From Gigaspora margarita (taxonomy: Eukaryota; Glomeromycota; Glomeromycetes; Diversisporales; Gigasporaceae): a stretch of 64,000 bases of DNA. The notes under the pieces are model-generated. The model did no database searches, was not told the DNA's origin, and saw only the letters and a program-made list of their open reading frames with translations. A program made the position numbers and the translations under genes. Location: NCBI GenBank assembly GCA_009809945.1, contig WTPW01000428.1, positions 42,344-106,343 on the forward strand, written 5' to 3'. This document shows positions 1 through 11,874 of this stretch, piece by piece; the first letter of the stretch is position 1, and every line of letters starts with the position of its first letter.

Positions 1-117
1 TAAAAGAGCTATGCTAAGCTGTAGAAAGAAGTACTTTTATCGTTTGTTGAAATACTCGGGTGTTTTAGGATGGGTTGGGCATTGAGAAATGGGTTGGGAA
101 CTATCAAGGGTAAATTC

Positions 118-262
118 GGAAGCCAATTTTCAAAAAAATGGTCTTTTTAATCTACTTTTGGCTTATAATTAAATACATGAATTTCGTAATTTTCTACGTA
201 CTTAATTATAAATACAAAGCTGGTTAAAAAGGCCGTTTTTGTGAAAATTCGCTTTGTAATAA
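118..262. repeat. imperfect foldback element
   Basis: Two arms of about 60 bases (118-180 and 200-262) are imperfect inverted copies of each other. Shared words are AATTTTCA, an A-run, CTTTTTAA and TTATAATTAA. This looks like an old MITE or hairpin. No target duplication was identified. The rest of 1-365 shows no gene. Confidence 0.5.
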
Positions 263-1925
263 ATTTTCGTGTAAAATTTTTTTGATAATCCTCGATCATG
301 ATTGGTCGAGCCGATATGTTACGCCGATCCGCCGATATGCGGTAGTACAAAAAGTGAACTCATATCCATTAAGCATAAGAACAAGTGTTAGAGACTGGTA
401 TTGCATTCTTTATGTTATAGAAAAATACGATTTTAAAATAATTTATCTAATATTACAAACGGATCCCATCTTGACAAAATAGAAAACAACTCTTAATAGA
501 AAGCTAAAATAACTTTTATTAGTCAAAGATCAAAATTATTAATAATTATAGTCGATTTTTGTCGACTTAATTGACATAGTGTTATGCGATTACAGGTCAG
601 GTGGGTTAAATCAAAAGTTTATGGCAAACGAGATAACCAGTTAAAAAAGTCAATATGCATAATTAAAAAGATCAAAATTCCATCCAACGACACTCAAAAA
701 ATATTTTCTGAGCATTATTCAGGTCTCTATTGATATAAAAACCATGACTTCCGTTCGCATTTTAGATTGTATATGCATTATAAGCTATGAACCTTTTTGC
801 CTAAATTCCAACACTTTTGACAAGGTCTTTTGCATGTTTTGCATGTGATTATCCATCATTTTATGCACTGTTTCATGGCTTCATTTATGAAACTATTTCG
901 ATGCAATAACATATTATAAAAATTAAAGGGTTTTTTTTATAAATTTTAATAGCTTGCTCTAAAAAAAAACAAAGATAAATACTAAAGTGAAAAAAAGTTT
1001 AACATACTAGAGAGATCACTAGGTTAGTTTGAAGTTAAAGGTTAGGGTAATTATATATATATAAATTACTTGTCATTTTTATTAATGAATCAAGACAGTT
1101 TAGATGGTCTTTTTTGTATTTTTTACATTACCCAAGAAACTTTGAAAATTCTGCGTAAATCACATGATTTTAAAGTTTATTAAATCACTATGATAATGAT
1201 ACCGACAATGATAATTTTATATAATTTCTTTATTATAAAGAATTTTAACTTTGATATAATATGATATCATTAATTATAATAATTAAAAACATAAATGTTG
1301 AAAAAATTTTTTTTAGCTTCATTAAATTGTGATATTTGTAAACTATTCAAAGATTATAAATGAAATGTTAAAGCGACGAACACAAGTAGTATGACAAATT
1401 CGAGGGAATAAAAAATTCAGTTAATGATATTACCTGGAGTGATCAAAATAAATACATCGTTATAATGTTCTTTTTTTCTTTCGAATATTTAATAATTCTT
1501 AATATTATAAAATGTTTTATTTGCATTATAATTAAAAGTTTTATAAATAATCAAATATCCATTTTTAAGTGTAAGTTCTAATAGGTTTATTTAAACTAGT
1601 CTTCCGAATATATATAAGTGAACAAAATGCGTACATTTCGAGTTATAGTCTTTAAATAATACATGTGCGAATATTCCGTTTCGGATCTACTAATCATATA
1701 ATTTACTATGATGATTTATGCTTGAAGTAGTTACAAAATAGATTACGTAGCAAGTATTTTTGTTGAATTAAACTTCAGTAAGCTGTATTTTCATTCATTT
1801 TAATTAATACAGAAAACCCATAATCATAAAAGCATCCTATTCACAATATTTGTTTTTTTAGAACTTATTCGTAAAATCTTTTAAACTATAAATAAATAAT
1901 GAGAAAATATAAGAATAACGATTAA

Positions 1926-2481
1926 ATGTTTGAAAATTTTGGCATATCAATAATTTTAGTTATTGTCAAAGAATAAATTGTCGTATAAAAAGAAATTATT
2001 ACAAAATATATGTGTTATCTATAATATATCTAGTACAGTATATGTTTGATAAGAAACGGGGTAATTTCTTGAGAAACACAGATGTTTTGATCTTTATAAA
2101 AATTGGAATAAAAGGCAAACTCGTCAAAATTATCAGGTTATCGTTATAAATATTCTGAGGGAAATGATAGAGTCGATGCGTAACCCTGTTCGGAATTATG
2201 GATTACAAAAGATAGCATAGAAGTTCCATCAATGTCATTTTCAGGACTGTTTAAAACATAGACCTGCTCGAGGTGTTTGCCATTCTCCTTTGGTCCTCGC
2301 TTTTTACCCGAATCATTAAAAGTACACACAAGGTACGTTGTGTACAACGTTTACAAGCTGTTCCTCCAGAACATTTTGCGTGTTTTTGTTGGCAATTTGT
2401 ACATGCTTTAGCCGTGTAAGGTCCTTGTTGCTGTTGTTGTTGCTGTCTTCGCTGGTGTTTCTCTTGATGTAGAAAAGACAT
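1926..2481 (-). pseudogene. Zn2Cys6 transcription factor pseudogene, copy A
   Basis: The start codon at 2481 is kept and the first 50 codons match the intact copies B and F, including CTNCQQKHAKC and CKRC. A one-base deletion near 2330, relative to copies B and F, shifts the frame just before the sixth cysteine. The downstream half then continues in another frame (2144-2347, containing NDSGKKRGP) and stops early at about 2144, while homology runs on to about 1926. The N-terminal glutamine run is longer than in the other copies (seven Gln). The protein could not form a normal zinc cluster without frameshifting, so I call it a pseudogene. Confidence 0.85.
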
Positions 2482-2520
2482 AACTGAACAAGAATACAGT
2501 AATTAATAAATATTATTATA

Positions 2521-2541
2521 GACGCGGTCGCTAATGACTAC
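2521..2541 (-). promoter_or_regulatory. conserved promoter-proximal GCGGTCG block, copy A
   Basis: GACGCGGTCGCTAATGAC lies about 40-60 bases upstream of the copy A start. The same block precedes copies B, D, E and F at a similar distance. It is the most GC-rich point of the upstream region. Confidence 0.45.
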
Positions 2542-2790
2542 TGAAAAGGTATATAAAAAAAAGTATTTTATAATTCAATGCGTAAAATTTTATGAAATTA
2601 TTTGATAGAAAAAAGAAACGAGAGAGAACTCAAAAACACTGATATTTATACTTGATGAAAAAATGAACGAACTTGTATGCATAAGACGGAAGATTCAAAT
2701 TTCATTTTTTTTATATGCATTACAGTATAATTTAGTACTTAGTTGATTAAATCAAATAACAATTCAACTAATTTAATTACTTTTTTTGTC

Positions 2791-3186
2791 ATATGGGAGG
2801 ACCCACGTCAAGCGCCGAGTCTACGGACAGTTCTTACCGACAGTGCATGCTGACTGACGTTAACTAAATCCACCTACCCTAACCCTAACACTAATCCTAA
2901 TTCTGGTCACTGAACTGTCCCTAAGAACTGTCCGTAGATCGTCTGCACGTCAAGAGGTGGCTTCGGGAAAATCACAGGATTTTGAGAAAATCATTACTAA
3001 ACTTAGTATGTTATTATCAATTATATAGTAGTATTAAAATGATTAAACTAAATTTATATATTTGTTTATTAATATTATTTAAAAATTTTTTTACAAAAAT
3101 AATGATTAGTTAGATAGTTATTATATAAAATCTTAAAATCTGATTGGTTGGCCCGAAGCCACCTTTTGCTGTGGGCTCCCCCATAT
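2791..3186. mobile_element. MITE with ATATGGG termini, host of a nested MITE
   Basis: The left end ATATGGGAGGACCCAC...AGGTGGCTTCGGG (interrupted by a nested insertion) is matched by the right end read in reverse complement, ATATGGGGGAGCCCAC...AGGTGGCTTCGGG, giving about 41 bp of imperfect terminal repeat. It appears to have inserted into a unit of the flanking minisatellite, because the two flanks join to something close to a TTTTGTCTGCATG word. Superfamily not assigned. Confidence 0.65.
2813..2945. mobile_element. nested MITE with 9-bp TSD (MULE-like)
   Basis: The 133-bp insertion is flanked on both sides by CACGTCAAG (2804-2812 and 2946-2954), a 9-bp target duplication typical of Mutator-like elements. 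Its ends share the inverted word TCTACGGACAGTTCTTA. The interior has telomere-like ACCCTAACCCTAAC. It sits inside the left arm of the surrounding MITE, so it is younger. Confidence 0.7.
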
Positions 3187-3793
3187 TCTGCCTGCATCTT
3201 ATGTATAGATATGAGTGTACTTTTGGGTTCAACTAAATTTAATTACTTATTTTTCCCTATTTTACCTGCATTTCAATCAATCTTACGTATAGTTATGTCT
3301 GTACTTTTGGGTTCAACTAAATTTATTTACTTATTTTTCTCTATTTTGTCTCCATGTCACAATTTTATGTATAGATTTGTTTGTACTGTTGTGTTTAACT
3401 AAATTTAATTATTTATTTTTCCCTTTTGCATTAAATTACCGTATTGACAGAATCACGTGTATCATTTTGTCTGCAGTGTCAATCAATCCACGTATAGATA
3501 TGTTCGTATTTTTGGGTTCAACTAAATTTAATTACTTATTTTTCTCTATTTTGTCTGCATGTCAATTAATCTTATGTATAGATATGTTTGTACTTTTGGG
3601 TTCAACTAAATTAATTATTTGTTTTTCCTATTTTGTCTGCATGTCACATGTCAATTAATCTTATGTATAGATATGTTTGTACTTTTGGGTTCAACTAAAT
3701 TTTACTTATTTTTCCCTATTTTGTCTGCATGTCAATTGATCTTGTATAAATATGTTTGTATTTTTTGGTTAAACGTATAGGTATGTTTGTGAC
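3187..3793. repeat. minisatellite of about 83-bp units
   Basis: Six to seven head-to-tail units, each containing GTATAGATATGTTTGTAC, TTGGGTTCAACTAAATTTAA and TTTTGTCTGCATGTCAAT. Units differ by point changes and small indels, and one carries an insertion of about 35 bases. ORFs here (3148-3402, 3377-3658) are by-products of the repeat and are not called as genes. Confidence 0.8.
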
Positions 3794-4159
3794 ATACAGT
3801 ATATCATTATATTCAATTTAGTTGAAAATTAATGATTAATCAACTAACTACAATCCGAGATAAGCCGAAATCTACCAATTTTGTCCTAAAATACATCTCT
3901 TGTTTAATTTCATTTATAATTGATACGTAATAATTTAAAGTTTGGAACTGTTCTATTTTTTAGATGTTAAACCAATTATAACGGTTTAAACGCTAATTAT
4001 ATCAAAAAACAGATAAACTGTCGCATACCTAAAGTGTCATCTATGCTCGTAGTTTCTCTCATTAAGTATATAAACAAGTTTCAGTAACTTAATGCGAAAT
4101 TATGGGTGTAAGCTAGAAAATCAATATTTGTACTAGAATGGTTATTTGCAGTATAGTAA

Positions 4160-4396
4160 GGCCAGACCAAGTTGATTATGTGTTTTACATTACCCCCTCT
4201 CCCCTCCGGGGGGGGGGGGGAGGGGTGGTTCATATAGTAGAATTTTAAAAAAAAATTTTCCCGATTTGTTCCGTAACTATATAAAATTTTCCGAAATATT
4301 CCGTAGTCCTATATATATCTATCTAAATTTTTTTTTACTATGAGGGGGGGGGGGGGGGGGGGGTAATGTAGAACACATTATCAACTTGGTCTGGCC
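4160..4396. mobile_element. G-tract MITE, copy 1 (PIF/Harbinger-like)
   Basis: A 237-bp element beginning GGCCAGACCAAG and ending with its inverse, flanked by TAA on both sides (4157-4159 and 4397-4399). The 34-bp arms differ from each other at only two positions. A run of G just inside each end (about 4208-4222 and 4344-4362) is a distinctive trait. Related to the element at 11374-11616. Confidence 0.8.
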
Positions 4397-5925
4397 TAAA
4401 TACAGTAGTTATTTGGCGAGCCCGATCATAGTAGAATGCCGGATAAAATGATTTTTATCAGTCATAGATCGAAATTATTAGTAATTGTAATTGTAGTCAA
4501 TTTAATTGACATAGTTCTATGCGACTATAGGTCAGGTGATTTAAAGCAAACTTTATGCCAAACGAAATATCAGCTAAAGAAAGCCAATTGGTATAATTAA
4601 ATGACTAAGGCTCTATCCCAACAAAGCTCAAAGAAAATTTTTGAGCATTATTTAGGTCTCTATCGATATAAAAACCATGACCTTCGTTCGCGGTATATGC
4701 AATATGCACTATAAACTATGAAAAACTTTTGCCTAAATTCCGATGCTTTTGGCAAAGTCTTTCGCACGTGACTATCCATCATTTTTATGCACTCTTTTAT
4801 GGCATTCATTTATGAAACTATCTAGGTGCAATAATATATAAAAAACCGAAAGGGCGTTTTTTATAAATTATCAAATTAGAGGTTAAAGGTTAGGGCAAAT
4901 TTTATATATAAAATTGCTTTCTTGTCATTTTTGTTAATGAATCAAGACAGTTTAGATGGTCTTTTTTTTTGTAATTTTTATACTACCCAAGAAAACTTTG
5001 AAAAATGCTTAAATCACATAATATTTATAAAGTTTATTCATTCACCATGATAATGATAACGACAATGATTATTATTTTATTGCAAAGAATTTTATCTTTG
5101 CTTTAATATGATACCATTAATAATAATTATTAAAACATAAAAATGTTGAAAATTTTTATCTTTTAGCTTCATTAAATTGCGAAATTTGTCAACTATTCAA
5201 ATATTATAAATTAATTTTAAGTGAAATATTAAAAATTGTGAAAAATTAAGAAAACATTGAAAAAACTACGAGCACAAGCAGTGTAGACAAATTTCAGAAA
5301 GTAAAAAATTCAGTAAATGATATTATCTGAAATGATCAAAATAAATATATTGTTTAATATTCTTAAATTTTTTTTCGAATATGTAATAATTCTTAATATT
5401 ATAAAAATGGTTTATTTATAGCTTTATCACTGCATCATTATATTATAATTAAACAATTAAAATAACCATTTTCAAATGTAGGTTCTAATAGGATTTTATT
5501 TAAACTAGTTTTTTCGGATGTGTAAAAGAGAACAAAATAAGTATGTTTCAAGTTATAGTCTTTAAATAATAAATGTGCGAATATTCCGTTTCGTACCTGC
5601 TAATCATATGTTTACTATGATTATTTACGCTTGAAATAGTTACAAAATAGATTATTTAACAAATATATTTTTGAATTAAACTCCAGTAGACTGTATAATT
5701 AAAACAAAATGACTTTATTTATAATACTTTTAAATTTCATTTTTATTCACACTAGTTAGTTAATACAGAAAAACTATAATAATAAAAGCATCTAATTCAT
5801 AATATTTGTTTTTTTAGAACTAGCTTTTGCTATATATTTTTATATAAGAACTTAATTTAGCTGATAACTTATTCGTAAAATCATTTAACCTATAAATAAA
5901 TAATGAGAAATATAAGAATAACGAT

Positions 5926-6426
5926 TTAATTACTTGAAAATTTTGGCATATCGATAACTTCGTTGTTATCAAAAAATAAATTGTCATATGAAAAGAAATT
6001 ATTACTAATGTATGTGTCATCTATAATATATCTAGTATCAGTATATGTTTGATAAAAATTGGAATAATGAGTATACTCAAAATTATCAGGCTGTATTTGT
6101 AGATATTCTGAGGGAAATGATAGAGTCGATGTATAACCCTGTTCGTAATTAGGGATTACAGAAGATAGCATAGAAGTTCCATCCAAGTCATTTTCAGGAC
6201 CGTTAAGAACATAGACCTGCTCGGGGTGTTTTCCATTCTTCTTGGGTCCTCGCTTTTTACCCGAATCATTAAAAATACACACAAGATTATGTTGTGTGCA
6301 ACGTTTACAAGTTGCTTCTCCAGAACATTTGGCGTGTTTTTGTTGGCAATTTGTACATGCTTTAGTCGTATAAGGTCCCCGTTGTTGCCGTCTTCGCTGA
6401 TGTCGCTCTTGATGTAAAAATGACAT
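5926..6426 (-). CDS. small Zn2Cys6 transcription factor, copy B (intact)
   Basis: A 166-residue protein with a complete fungal zinc cluster near the N terminus: Cys24, 27, 34, 40, 43 and 50 in CX2CX6CX5CX2CX6C spacing, preceded by a basic stretch (QRRRQQR) and followed by KKRGPKK. Such domains bind CGG triplets in DNA with two zinc ions, so a nuclear DNA-binding role is expected. The C-terminal part is rich in Tyr, Asn and Asp and matches no domain I recognise; the usual fungal regulatory middle domain is absent, so this is far shorter than typical family members. Compared with copy F it lacks about 15 residues after HYSNFY and ends with VIDMPKFSSN. The start is the only ATG ahead of the cluster. 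Target genes cannot be told. It is one of two intact copies in the array. Confidence 0.8.
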   Translation of the reverse strand: MSFLHQERHQRRRQQRGPYTTKACTNCQQKHAKCSGEATCKRCTQHNLVCIFNDSGKKRGPKKNGKHPEQVYVLNGPENDLDGTSMLSSVIPNYEQGYTSTLSFPSEYLQIQPDNFEYTHYSNFYQTYTDTRYIIDDTYISNNFFSYDNLFFDNNEVIDMPKFSSN

Positions 6427-6457
6427 AATTGATCAAGGATAAGTGATTAATAAATAT

Positions 6458-6477
6458 GCGGTCGTTAACGACAATAG
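6458..6477 (-). promoter_or_regulatory. GTCGTTAACGAC palindrome upstream of copy B
   Basis: GCGGTCGTTAACGAC lies 32-47 bases before the start codon. Its core GTCGTTAACGAC (6461-6472) is a perfect 12-bp palindrome and it includes a CGG triplet, the base recognition unit of zinc-cluster proteins. Conserved in most copies; autoregulation is an inference. Confidence 0.45.
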
Positions 6478-6832
6478 AAAAAGTTTTGTCACTTCAATCA
6501 AAAGGTATGAATAAAAATATATATATTTCAATGTGTAAAATTTTATGAAATTATTTGATAGAAAAAACGTGGGAGAACTCAAAAAGCACTGATATTTATA
6601 CATGATAAAAAAAATAATCGTACTTATAAGCATAAGGCGGAATATTCAATTTTCATAATTTATTTTTTTTTTATTACTGCAATTTGTGCATTCTAACGTA
6701 CGTACTTAATGATAGCTCAGCCAATCGTTTGAATTTGCATTATTTATTAAATCAAAAAACCGGTTGTTTGACGATCGCCAATTCCAGTAATGGAATTTAT
6801 CGCTTACGTAAAAAAATTGAATAATTGAAAAC

Positions 6833-6976
6833 ATCGGTTACCCAAATTCTGAATTAGTCAAAACTTTATAAAAATACTACATCGGTTACCCAAATTCTGA
6901 ATTAGTCAAAACTTTATAAAAATACTACATCGATTACCCAAATTCTGAATTAGTCAAAACTTTATAAAAATACCAT
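6833..6976. repeat. three tandem 48-bp repeats
   Basis: Units start at 6833, 6881 and 6929 with ATCGGTTACCCAAATTCTGA and are nearly identical. The corresponding place in the second segmental copy (about 23703) has one unit, so expansion is local to this copy. Confidence 0.9.
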
Positions 6977-7104
6977 CTCTTGTCCCTTGTTTATTAGTCA
7001 ACAACTTTATTTAAAATACCCCTTGTTTAATAACTACTAATTTCAATTATAATTGATATAATAATTTAAAGTTTGGAATGGTTTTATTTTTCATATGTTA
7101 AAAC

Positions 7105-7352
7105 CAGTGTTGGCAAATAGAACAATAGAATAAAAGCTCAATTTTTTATTATTATATAAAAAATTTTTTTTATTAAATATGATAATTTGTAATGATTTAA
7201 ATATGTATTGTTAGAGCATTAGTAAAATAATAAACTTAAAATATTTTTATATTTAATTAATAAAGTTTAATACTACAAATTCCCAATAGAAAAATAAAAA
7301 ATGAATAGAATTATAAGTCAATAAAACAAACATAGTAAATATGACAACCCTG
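7105..7352. mobile_element. hAT-like MITE, copy in unit B/C spacer
   Basis: A 248-bp element starting CAGTGTTGGCAAATAG and ending TATGACAACCCTG, flanked by GTTAAAAC and GTTAAACC (8 bp, one mismatch). The same element at 23920-24145 has a perfect duplication. The spacer at about 19460-19490 is an empty site. The superfamily call rests on the 8-bp duplication and the CAG...CTG ends. Confidence 0.8.
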
Positions 7353-7355
7353 GTT

Positions 7356-7375
7356 AAACCGATTATAACCGGTTT
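7356..7375. promoter_or_regulatory. near-perfect CCG-N8-CGG type palindrome
   Basis: AAACCGATTATAACCGGTTT, one change from the perfect palindrome at 24150-24169, about 930 bases upstream of intact copy B. Everted CGG triplets are a known layout for zinc-cluster sites such as those of yeast Leu3. Operator function is inferred. Confidence 0.4.
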
Positions 7376-7485
7376 AACATAAACCATTCCAAACTCAAAT
7401 AAAAAAAAATTCGGACAAACTAACTCATAACTAAATTGTTATCTATGCACGTAGTTTCTCTCATTAAGCATAAGAACAAGTGTTA

Positions 7486-7729
7486 GGCCACGCAAAATTA
7501 ATTTTTCGTTTTGCATAACCCGCCGACCCAATTTTTCAAAAAAAAAAAAATTTTTTTTTTTTAAATTCCTATGCGCCAATTATTCCATTTTTTGCCATTT
7601 AATTTTTTTATCCGGTGTCACCCGATGATGACCTTAATTTTCCGTAATTACCCGGTAGGCACGATAAAAAAAAAGACAAAATTTTCTAATTCCATGTTAT
7701 GCAAACCGAAGAATTAACTTTGCGTGACC
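7486..7729. mobile_element. PIF/Harbinger-like MITE, first of two abutting copies
   Basis: The left end GGCCACGCAAAATTAATT and right end AACTTTGCGTGACC are inverted, flanked by TTA at 7483-7485 and 7730-7732. Units A, F and G have the uninterrupted sequence at this place (for example GTGTTAGAGACTG near 24285), so the insertion is well supported. Confidence 0.8.
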
Positions 7730-7754
7730 TTAAATGTGAACATGAGTTAATTTA

Positions 7755-7850
7755 GACCACGTAAAGTTAATTTAAAAAAAAAATCCGACCCGCCGACCGG
7801 AATTTTGAAACACCAGGTTATGCAAAACGAAAAATTAACTTTGCGTGGCC
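7755..7850. mobile_element. PIF/Harbinger-like MITE, second short copy
   Basis: Ninety-six bases from GACCACGTAAAGTTAATT to AACTTTGCGTGGCC, flanked by TTA at 7752-7754 and 7851-7853. It belongs to the same family as the preceding element, with only 25 bases between them. It is an internally deleted derivative or one half of a composite insertion. Confidence 0.7.
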
Positions 7851-9424
7851 TTAGAGACTGGTATTGCATTCTTTATGTTATAGAAAACATGCGGTTTTAA
7901 AATAATTTATTAAATATTACAAACGGATCCCATCTTGACAAAATAGAAAAAGACTCTTAAATAGAAAGCTAAAATAACTTTATTAGTCAAAGATCAAAAT
8001 TATTAAAAATTATCTGTTATAGTCGATTTTTGCCGACTTAATTGACATAGTGTTATGCGACTATAGGTCAGATGAGTTAAATCAAAAATTTATGGCAAAC
8101 GAGATAACCAGCTAAAAAAGTCAATATGCATAATTAATGATCAAAATTCCATCCAACGAAACTCGAAGAAAATTTTCTGAGTATTATTCAGGTCTCTATC
8201 AATATTAAAACCATGATTTCCGTCCGCATTTTAGATTGTATATGCATTATAAGCTATGAAACTTTTTGCCTAAATTCCGACGCTTTTGACAAAGTCCTTT
8301 GCATGTGACTATCCATCATTTTATGCTCTGTTTTATTTATGAAATTATTTCGATACAATATCACATTATACAAACTAAAGGGGAGTTTAATTTTAATGGT
8401 TTGTTATAAAGACAATAAAGTCAAAACTAAAGTAAAAAAAAAAAATTATCATACTAGAGAGATCACTAGGTTAGTTTGAAGTTAAAGGTTAGGGCAATTT
8501 TATATATAAATTGTTTTATTGTCATTTTTGAATCCAGACAGTTTAGATGTTTTTTTTTTTGTATTTTTTATACTACTCAAGAAACTTTGAAAATTCTGCG
8601 TAAATCACATGATTTTTTAAAGTTTATCAATCACTATGATAATGTTAACGATAATGATAATTTTATATAATTTCTTTATTATAAAGAATTTTATTTTTAC
8701 TATAAGATGATATGATATCATTAATAATAATTATTAAAAACATAATTGTTGAAAAAATTTTTTTTTAGCTTCATTAAATTGCGATATTTGTAAACTATTC
8801 AAAGATTGTAATTAACTTAAATGAAATATTAAAGTGATGAGCACAAGTAGTATGACAAATTCGAGGGAATAAAAAATTCAGTTAATGATATTACCTGGAA
8901 TGATCAAAATAAATACATCGTTATAATATTCTTAAATACTTGCTTTTTTTTCGAATATGTAATAATTCTTAATATTATAAAATGTTTTATTTGCATTATA
9001 ATTAAAAGTTTTATAAATAATCAAATATCCATTTTTAAGTGTAAGTTCTAATAGGTTTTATTTAAACTAATCTTTTCAAATATATACAAGAGAACAATAT
9101 ATTTCGAATGCGAATATTCCGTTTAGGACTTACTACTCATATGATTTGCTGTGATGATTTACACTTGAAGTAGTTACAAAATAAATTACGAAGCAAATAT
9201 TTTTGTTTGAATTAAACTTCAGTAGACTGTATAATTAAAACAAAAAGGCTTTATTCATTAACATATTAATTTCATTTTTATTCGCGCTAATTAATACAGA
9301 AAACTATAATAATAAAAGCATCTTATTCACAAAAAAATTTGTTTTTTTAGAACTATCTTTTTTGCTATATATTTTTTAAATCAAAGCTAATTTAATTGAT
9401 ACTTATTCGTAAAATCATTTAAAC

Positions 9425-9977
9425 TATGAATAACAATTTTGTTGCCTGAAAATGTTGACATATCAATAACTTTTATTATCAAAGAGTAAATTGTCATATA
9501 AAAAGAAATTATTACTAATAGATGTGTTATCTATAAACCGATGTTTTGCATAATATATCTAATATTGGCACAAGTTTTGATAAGAAAAAGGGCTGACTAC
9601 TTGAAAAGTGTGAATGCCATGTTCTTTATAAGAATCAGAATAAAGAGTAAACCTGTCAATACTGTCTGGTTATTGTGAATATCCATATGGTGATGAGAGT
9701 GTCGATTCGTGGCCCAATGCATTAGGGATTACAGGATAGTGTAGATGTTCTACCAAAGATATTTTCCGAACCGTTATGAACATAACCTCTTCCGTGATTC
9801 TGTCATTCGTCTTCTGCCCACGTTTTTTTACCTGAATCAATAAAAGCACACTCAGTTTACGTAATGTTCACAGTTTGCTCCTCCAAAGGATTTTGCGTGT
9901 TTTTGTTGGCAATTTGTACATGCCCTGGTCACATAAAAACCTCGTCGTTGTCGTCGCTATTGACGTGGAAAAATTAT
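9425..9977 (-). pseudogene. Zn2Cys6 transcription factor pseudogene, copy C
   Basis: Homology to the zinc-cluster genes is clear (CTNCQQKHAK is still readable). The start ATG is ATA, an in-frame TAG follows six codons later, the third cysteine is Ser, and further stops disrupt the linker. The C-terminal half resembles copy D more than B or F. Copy G (about 25868-26337) carries the same lesions, so this copy was dead before the block was duplicated. Confidence 0.85.
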
Positions 9978-10744
9978 GATTTATTATTATAGACACGACA
10001 ACCGAAAGGTCTTCAAAAGATACCAATAAAAAAAAGTTTAATTTTATGAAATGATTTAAATAAAAGAGTAAGAACTCGAAAAGGTACAGTACTACAGCAC
10101 GAAGGGTCAAATAATGATAACAGACACTGATTATTATTGATTATGAAATCAATCATAAATCAATACTATAGATTGTTTTTTCGTTTTTTATAAGGCGCTT
10201 TATATGTATTTTTTCTTCATTGCCATAAAATAATATAAAAATAATCATGAGTGTACTTACATTATCATCTTCACAAAAGGAAATAAAAATGATAGGGTAA
10301 GGTTAGTGTTAGGGGCGCTGTAAACAAATGACATTATTGCATAATTTCAGGTGATGTGATGTGATTATTCCAAAAAATTTTTATTTTAATCTTTACAAAA
10401 AATCAATATTTTTACAAAAGATATTTCGATTATCACTTAATAGAATTCGATTAAAATTTTTTTATTTTAATTCTATAAATCCATAGGATTAAAAGTTTAT
10501 CAAATTGCATTGAAAAAAATTTTGATGCATCTTCTATATAATGGACGTTCTAAATTTTGTCTCAATTTTAAACGAAGACAACTCGACAACAACCTAATTG
10601 AATTTAATGAAAAGATTTTGTTTTTAATTCTACAAATCCACAGAATTAAAGTAAAATTTTCACCAAATTCTATCAAATAATTGCCGAGATATCTTCGTTT
10701 AAAGTTGTAAATTTTGGTTTTTTTTGTACATTTTATGAATAATT

Positions 10745-10825
10745 TGATTGATCAATCCAAATTGATGTACACAAACTGATTGATGTACACAAAACTGATG
10801 TACACAAACTGATACAAAAAAAAAA
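10745..10825. repeat. GATGTACACAAACTG minisatellite
   Basis: Three to four copies of a roughly 16-base word GATGTACACAAACTG. The duplicated block has about six copies at 27170-27265, showing copy-number change since the duplication. Confidence 0.75.
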
Positions 10826-11373
10826 ATAACGGGGACAATACTCTATCCTTGGTTACAGTAATTAGATGTTACACCTGATTCGTACATATAATGATTACAT
10901 AAATATGCAAGAATATGCAGGTAGGTTGTCAGATGATCGGAATTCTTTAGGAATCTATTGTAACTCCTCCGCTACGTTCCGGACAATTACTATTGTTTGT
11001 GTGTCATAAATATTTGGCGCTTTTTATAATATTGTGAGAAATCGATAATCAGATCTACAATTAAAGGAAATGTTCTCGCCTTTTTATAAAGATTGCTGTT
11101 GCTATTTCAGCTCCTTTTAGATTTTATTAGTCTTTTACGAATTTCTTGCAGGAATTTTTATCGACAATAATCACAAAGATCATAATGAAAGGTCGTGGCG
11201 AAAGAATTCTTAATTACACCAATGCGACCATAGACATTATTAAGGCGATATGACGTTTATTATAAGTGTCCGAAGCCTATAGACAGTTACGGCTCGATTC
11301 CCTGAATGTTATTTTTTTAGTTACAGTATACTTTATTTGGAATAAATCTCATGCCTATCTTCAATCGATGCTA

Positions 11374-11616
11374 GGCCAGACCAATTTAATTCGGTGGTTT
11401 ACATTACATCCTGCTCACAAAAGAGGGGGGGGGGGGGGGGGGGGGGTGGTTCATATAGTAACATTTTAAAAATTTTTTTTCAAAATTTTTTTTCCGATTT
11501 GTTCCGGGACTATATAAAATTTTCCGAAATATTCCGTAGTACTATGTATATCTGTCAAAATTTTTTTTACTATGAGGGAGGGGTAATGTAAACCACCGAA
11601 TTAAATTGGTCTGGCC
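11374..11616. mobile_element. G-tract MITE, copy 2
   Basis: A 243-bp element with perfect 34-bp terminal inverted repeats beginning GGCCAGACCAATTTAATT, and a run of about 22 G near 11426-11447. The duplicated block has the uninterrupted site near 27841 (CGATGCTACCAG), so this insertion came after the segmental duplication. The target duplication is not clean here (TA on the left, TTG on the right). Confidence 0.85.
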
Positions 11617-11734
11617 TTGCCAGAATATTGGTTATGCCGCACCTTTTTTTAAACAAAATTTACTGATGTTATCGATTAGATGGTATATTATTTTATATTC
11701 TATTGGTTATTACCGGGATGGATCTTATTTTCTT

Positions 11735-11874
11735 GACACTCATTTTACCTACAGCTCATTTAACCGACATCACATAGGGTTAAGGTTAGCATTTTATGAG
11801 TTGTATATATATATTAATAGTAAATTGTCGCCCGAGTAATGTCGGCTAAATGGCTTTTAAGTAAAACGGGTGTC
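11735..11874. mobile_element. inverted-repeat MITE, shared by both segmental copies
   Basis: GACACTCATTTTACCTAC and CATTTAACCGACATCAC on the left are matched by their imperfect inverse on the right (ATGTCGGCTAAATG, then GGGTGTC). The copy in the second block is at 28178-28315. It contains GGTTAAGGTTAG, a telomere-like word. Confidence 0.6.

Noticed and set aside
2875..2895. Chromosome end (telomere repeats)
   Set aside because: Only two to three repeats inside a TIR-bounded MITE; interstitial.
3148..3658. Repeat-containing ORFs that look like a repetitive protein
   Set aside because: They arise from a minisatellite whose units vary in length and shift frame; no conserved start or domain.
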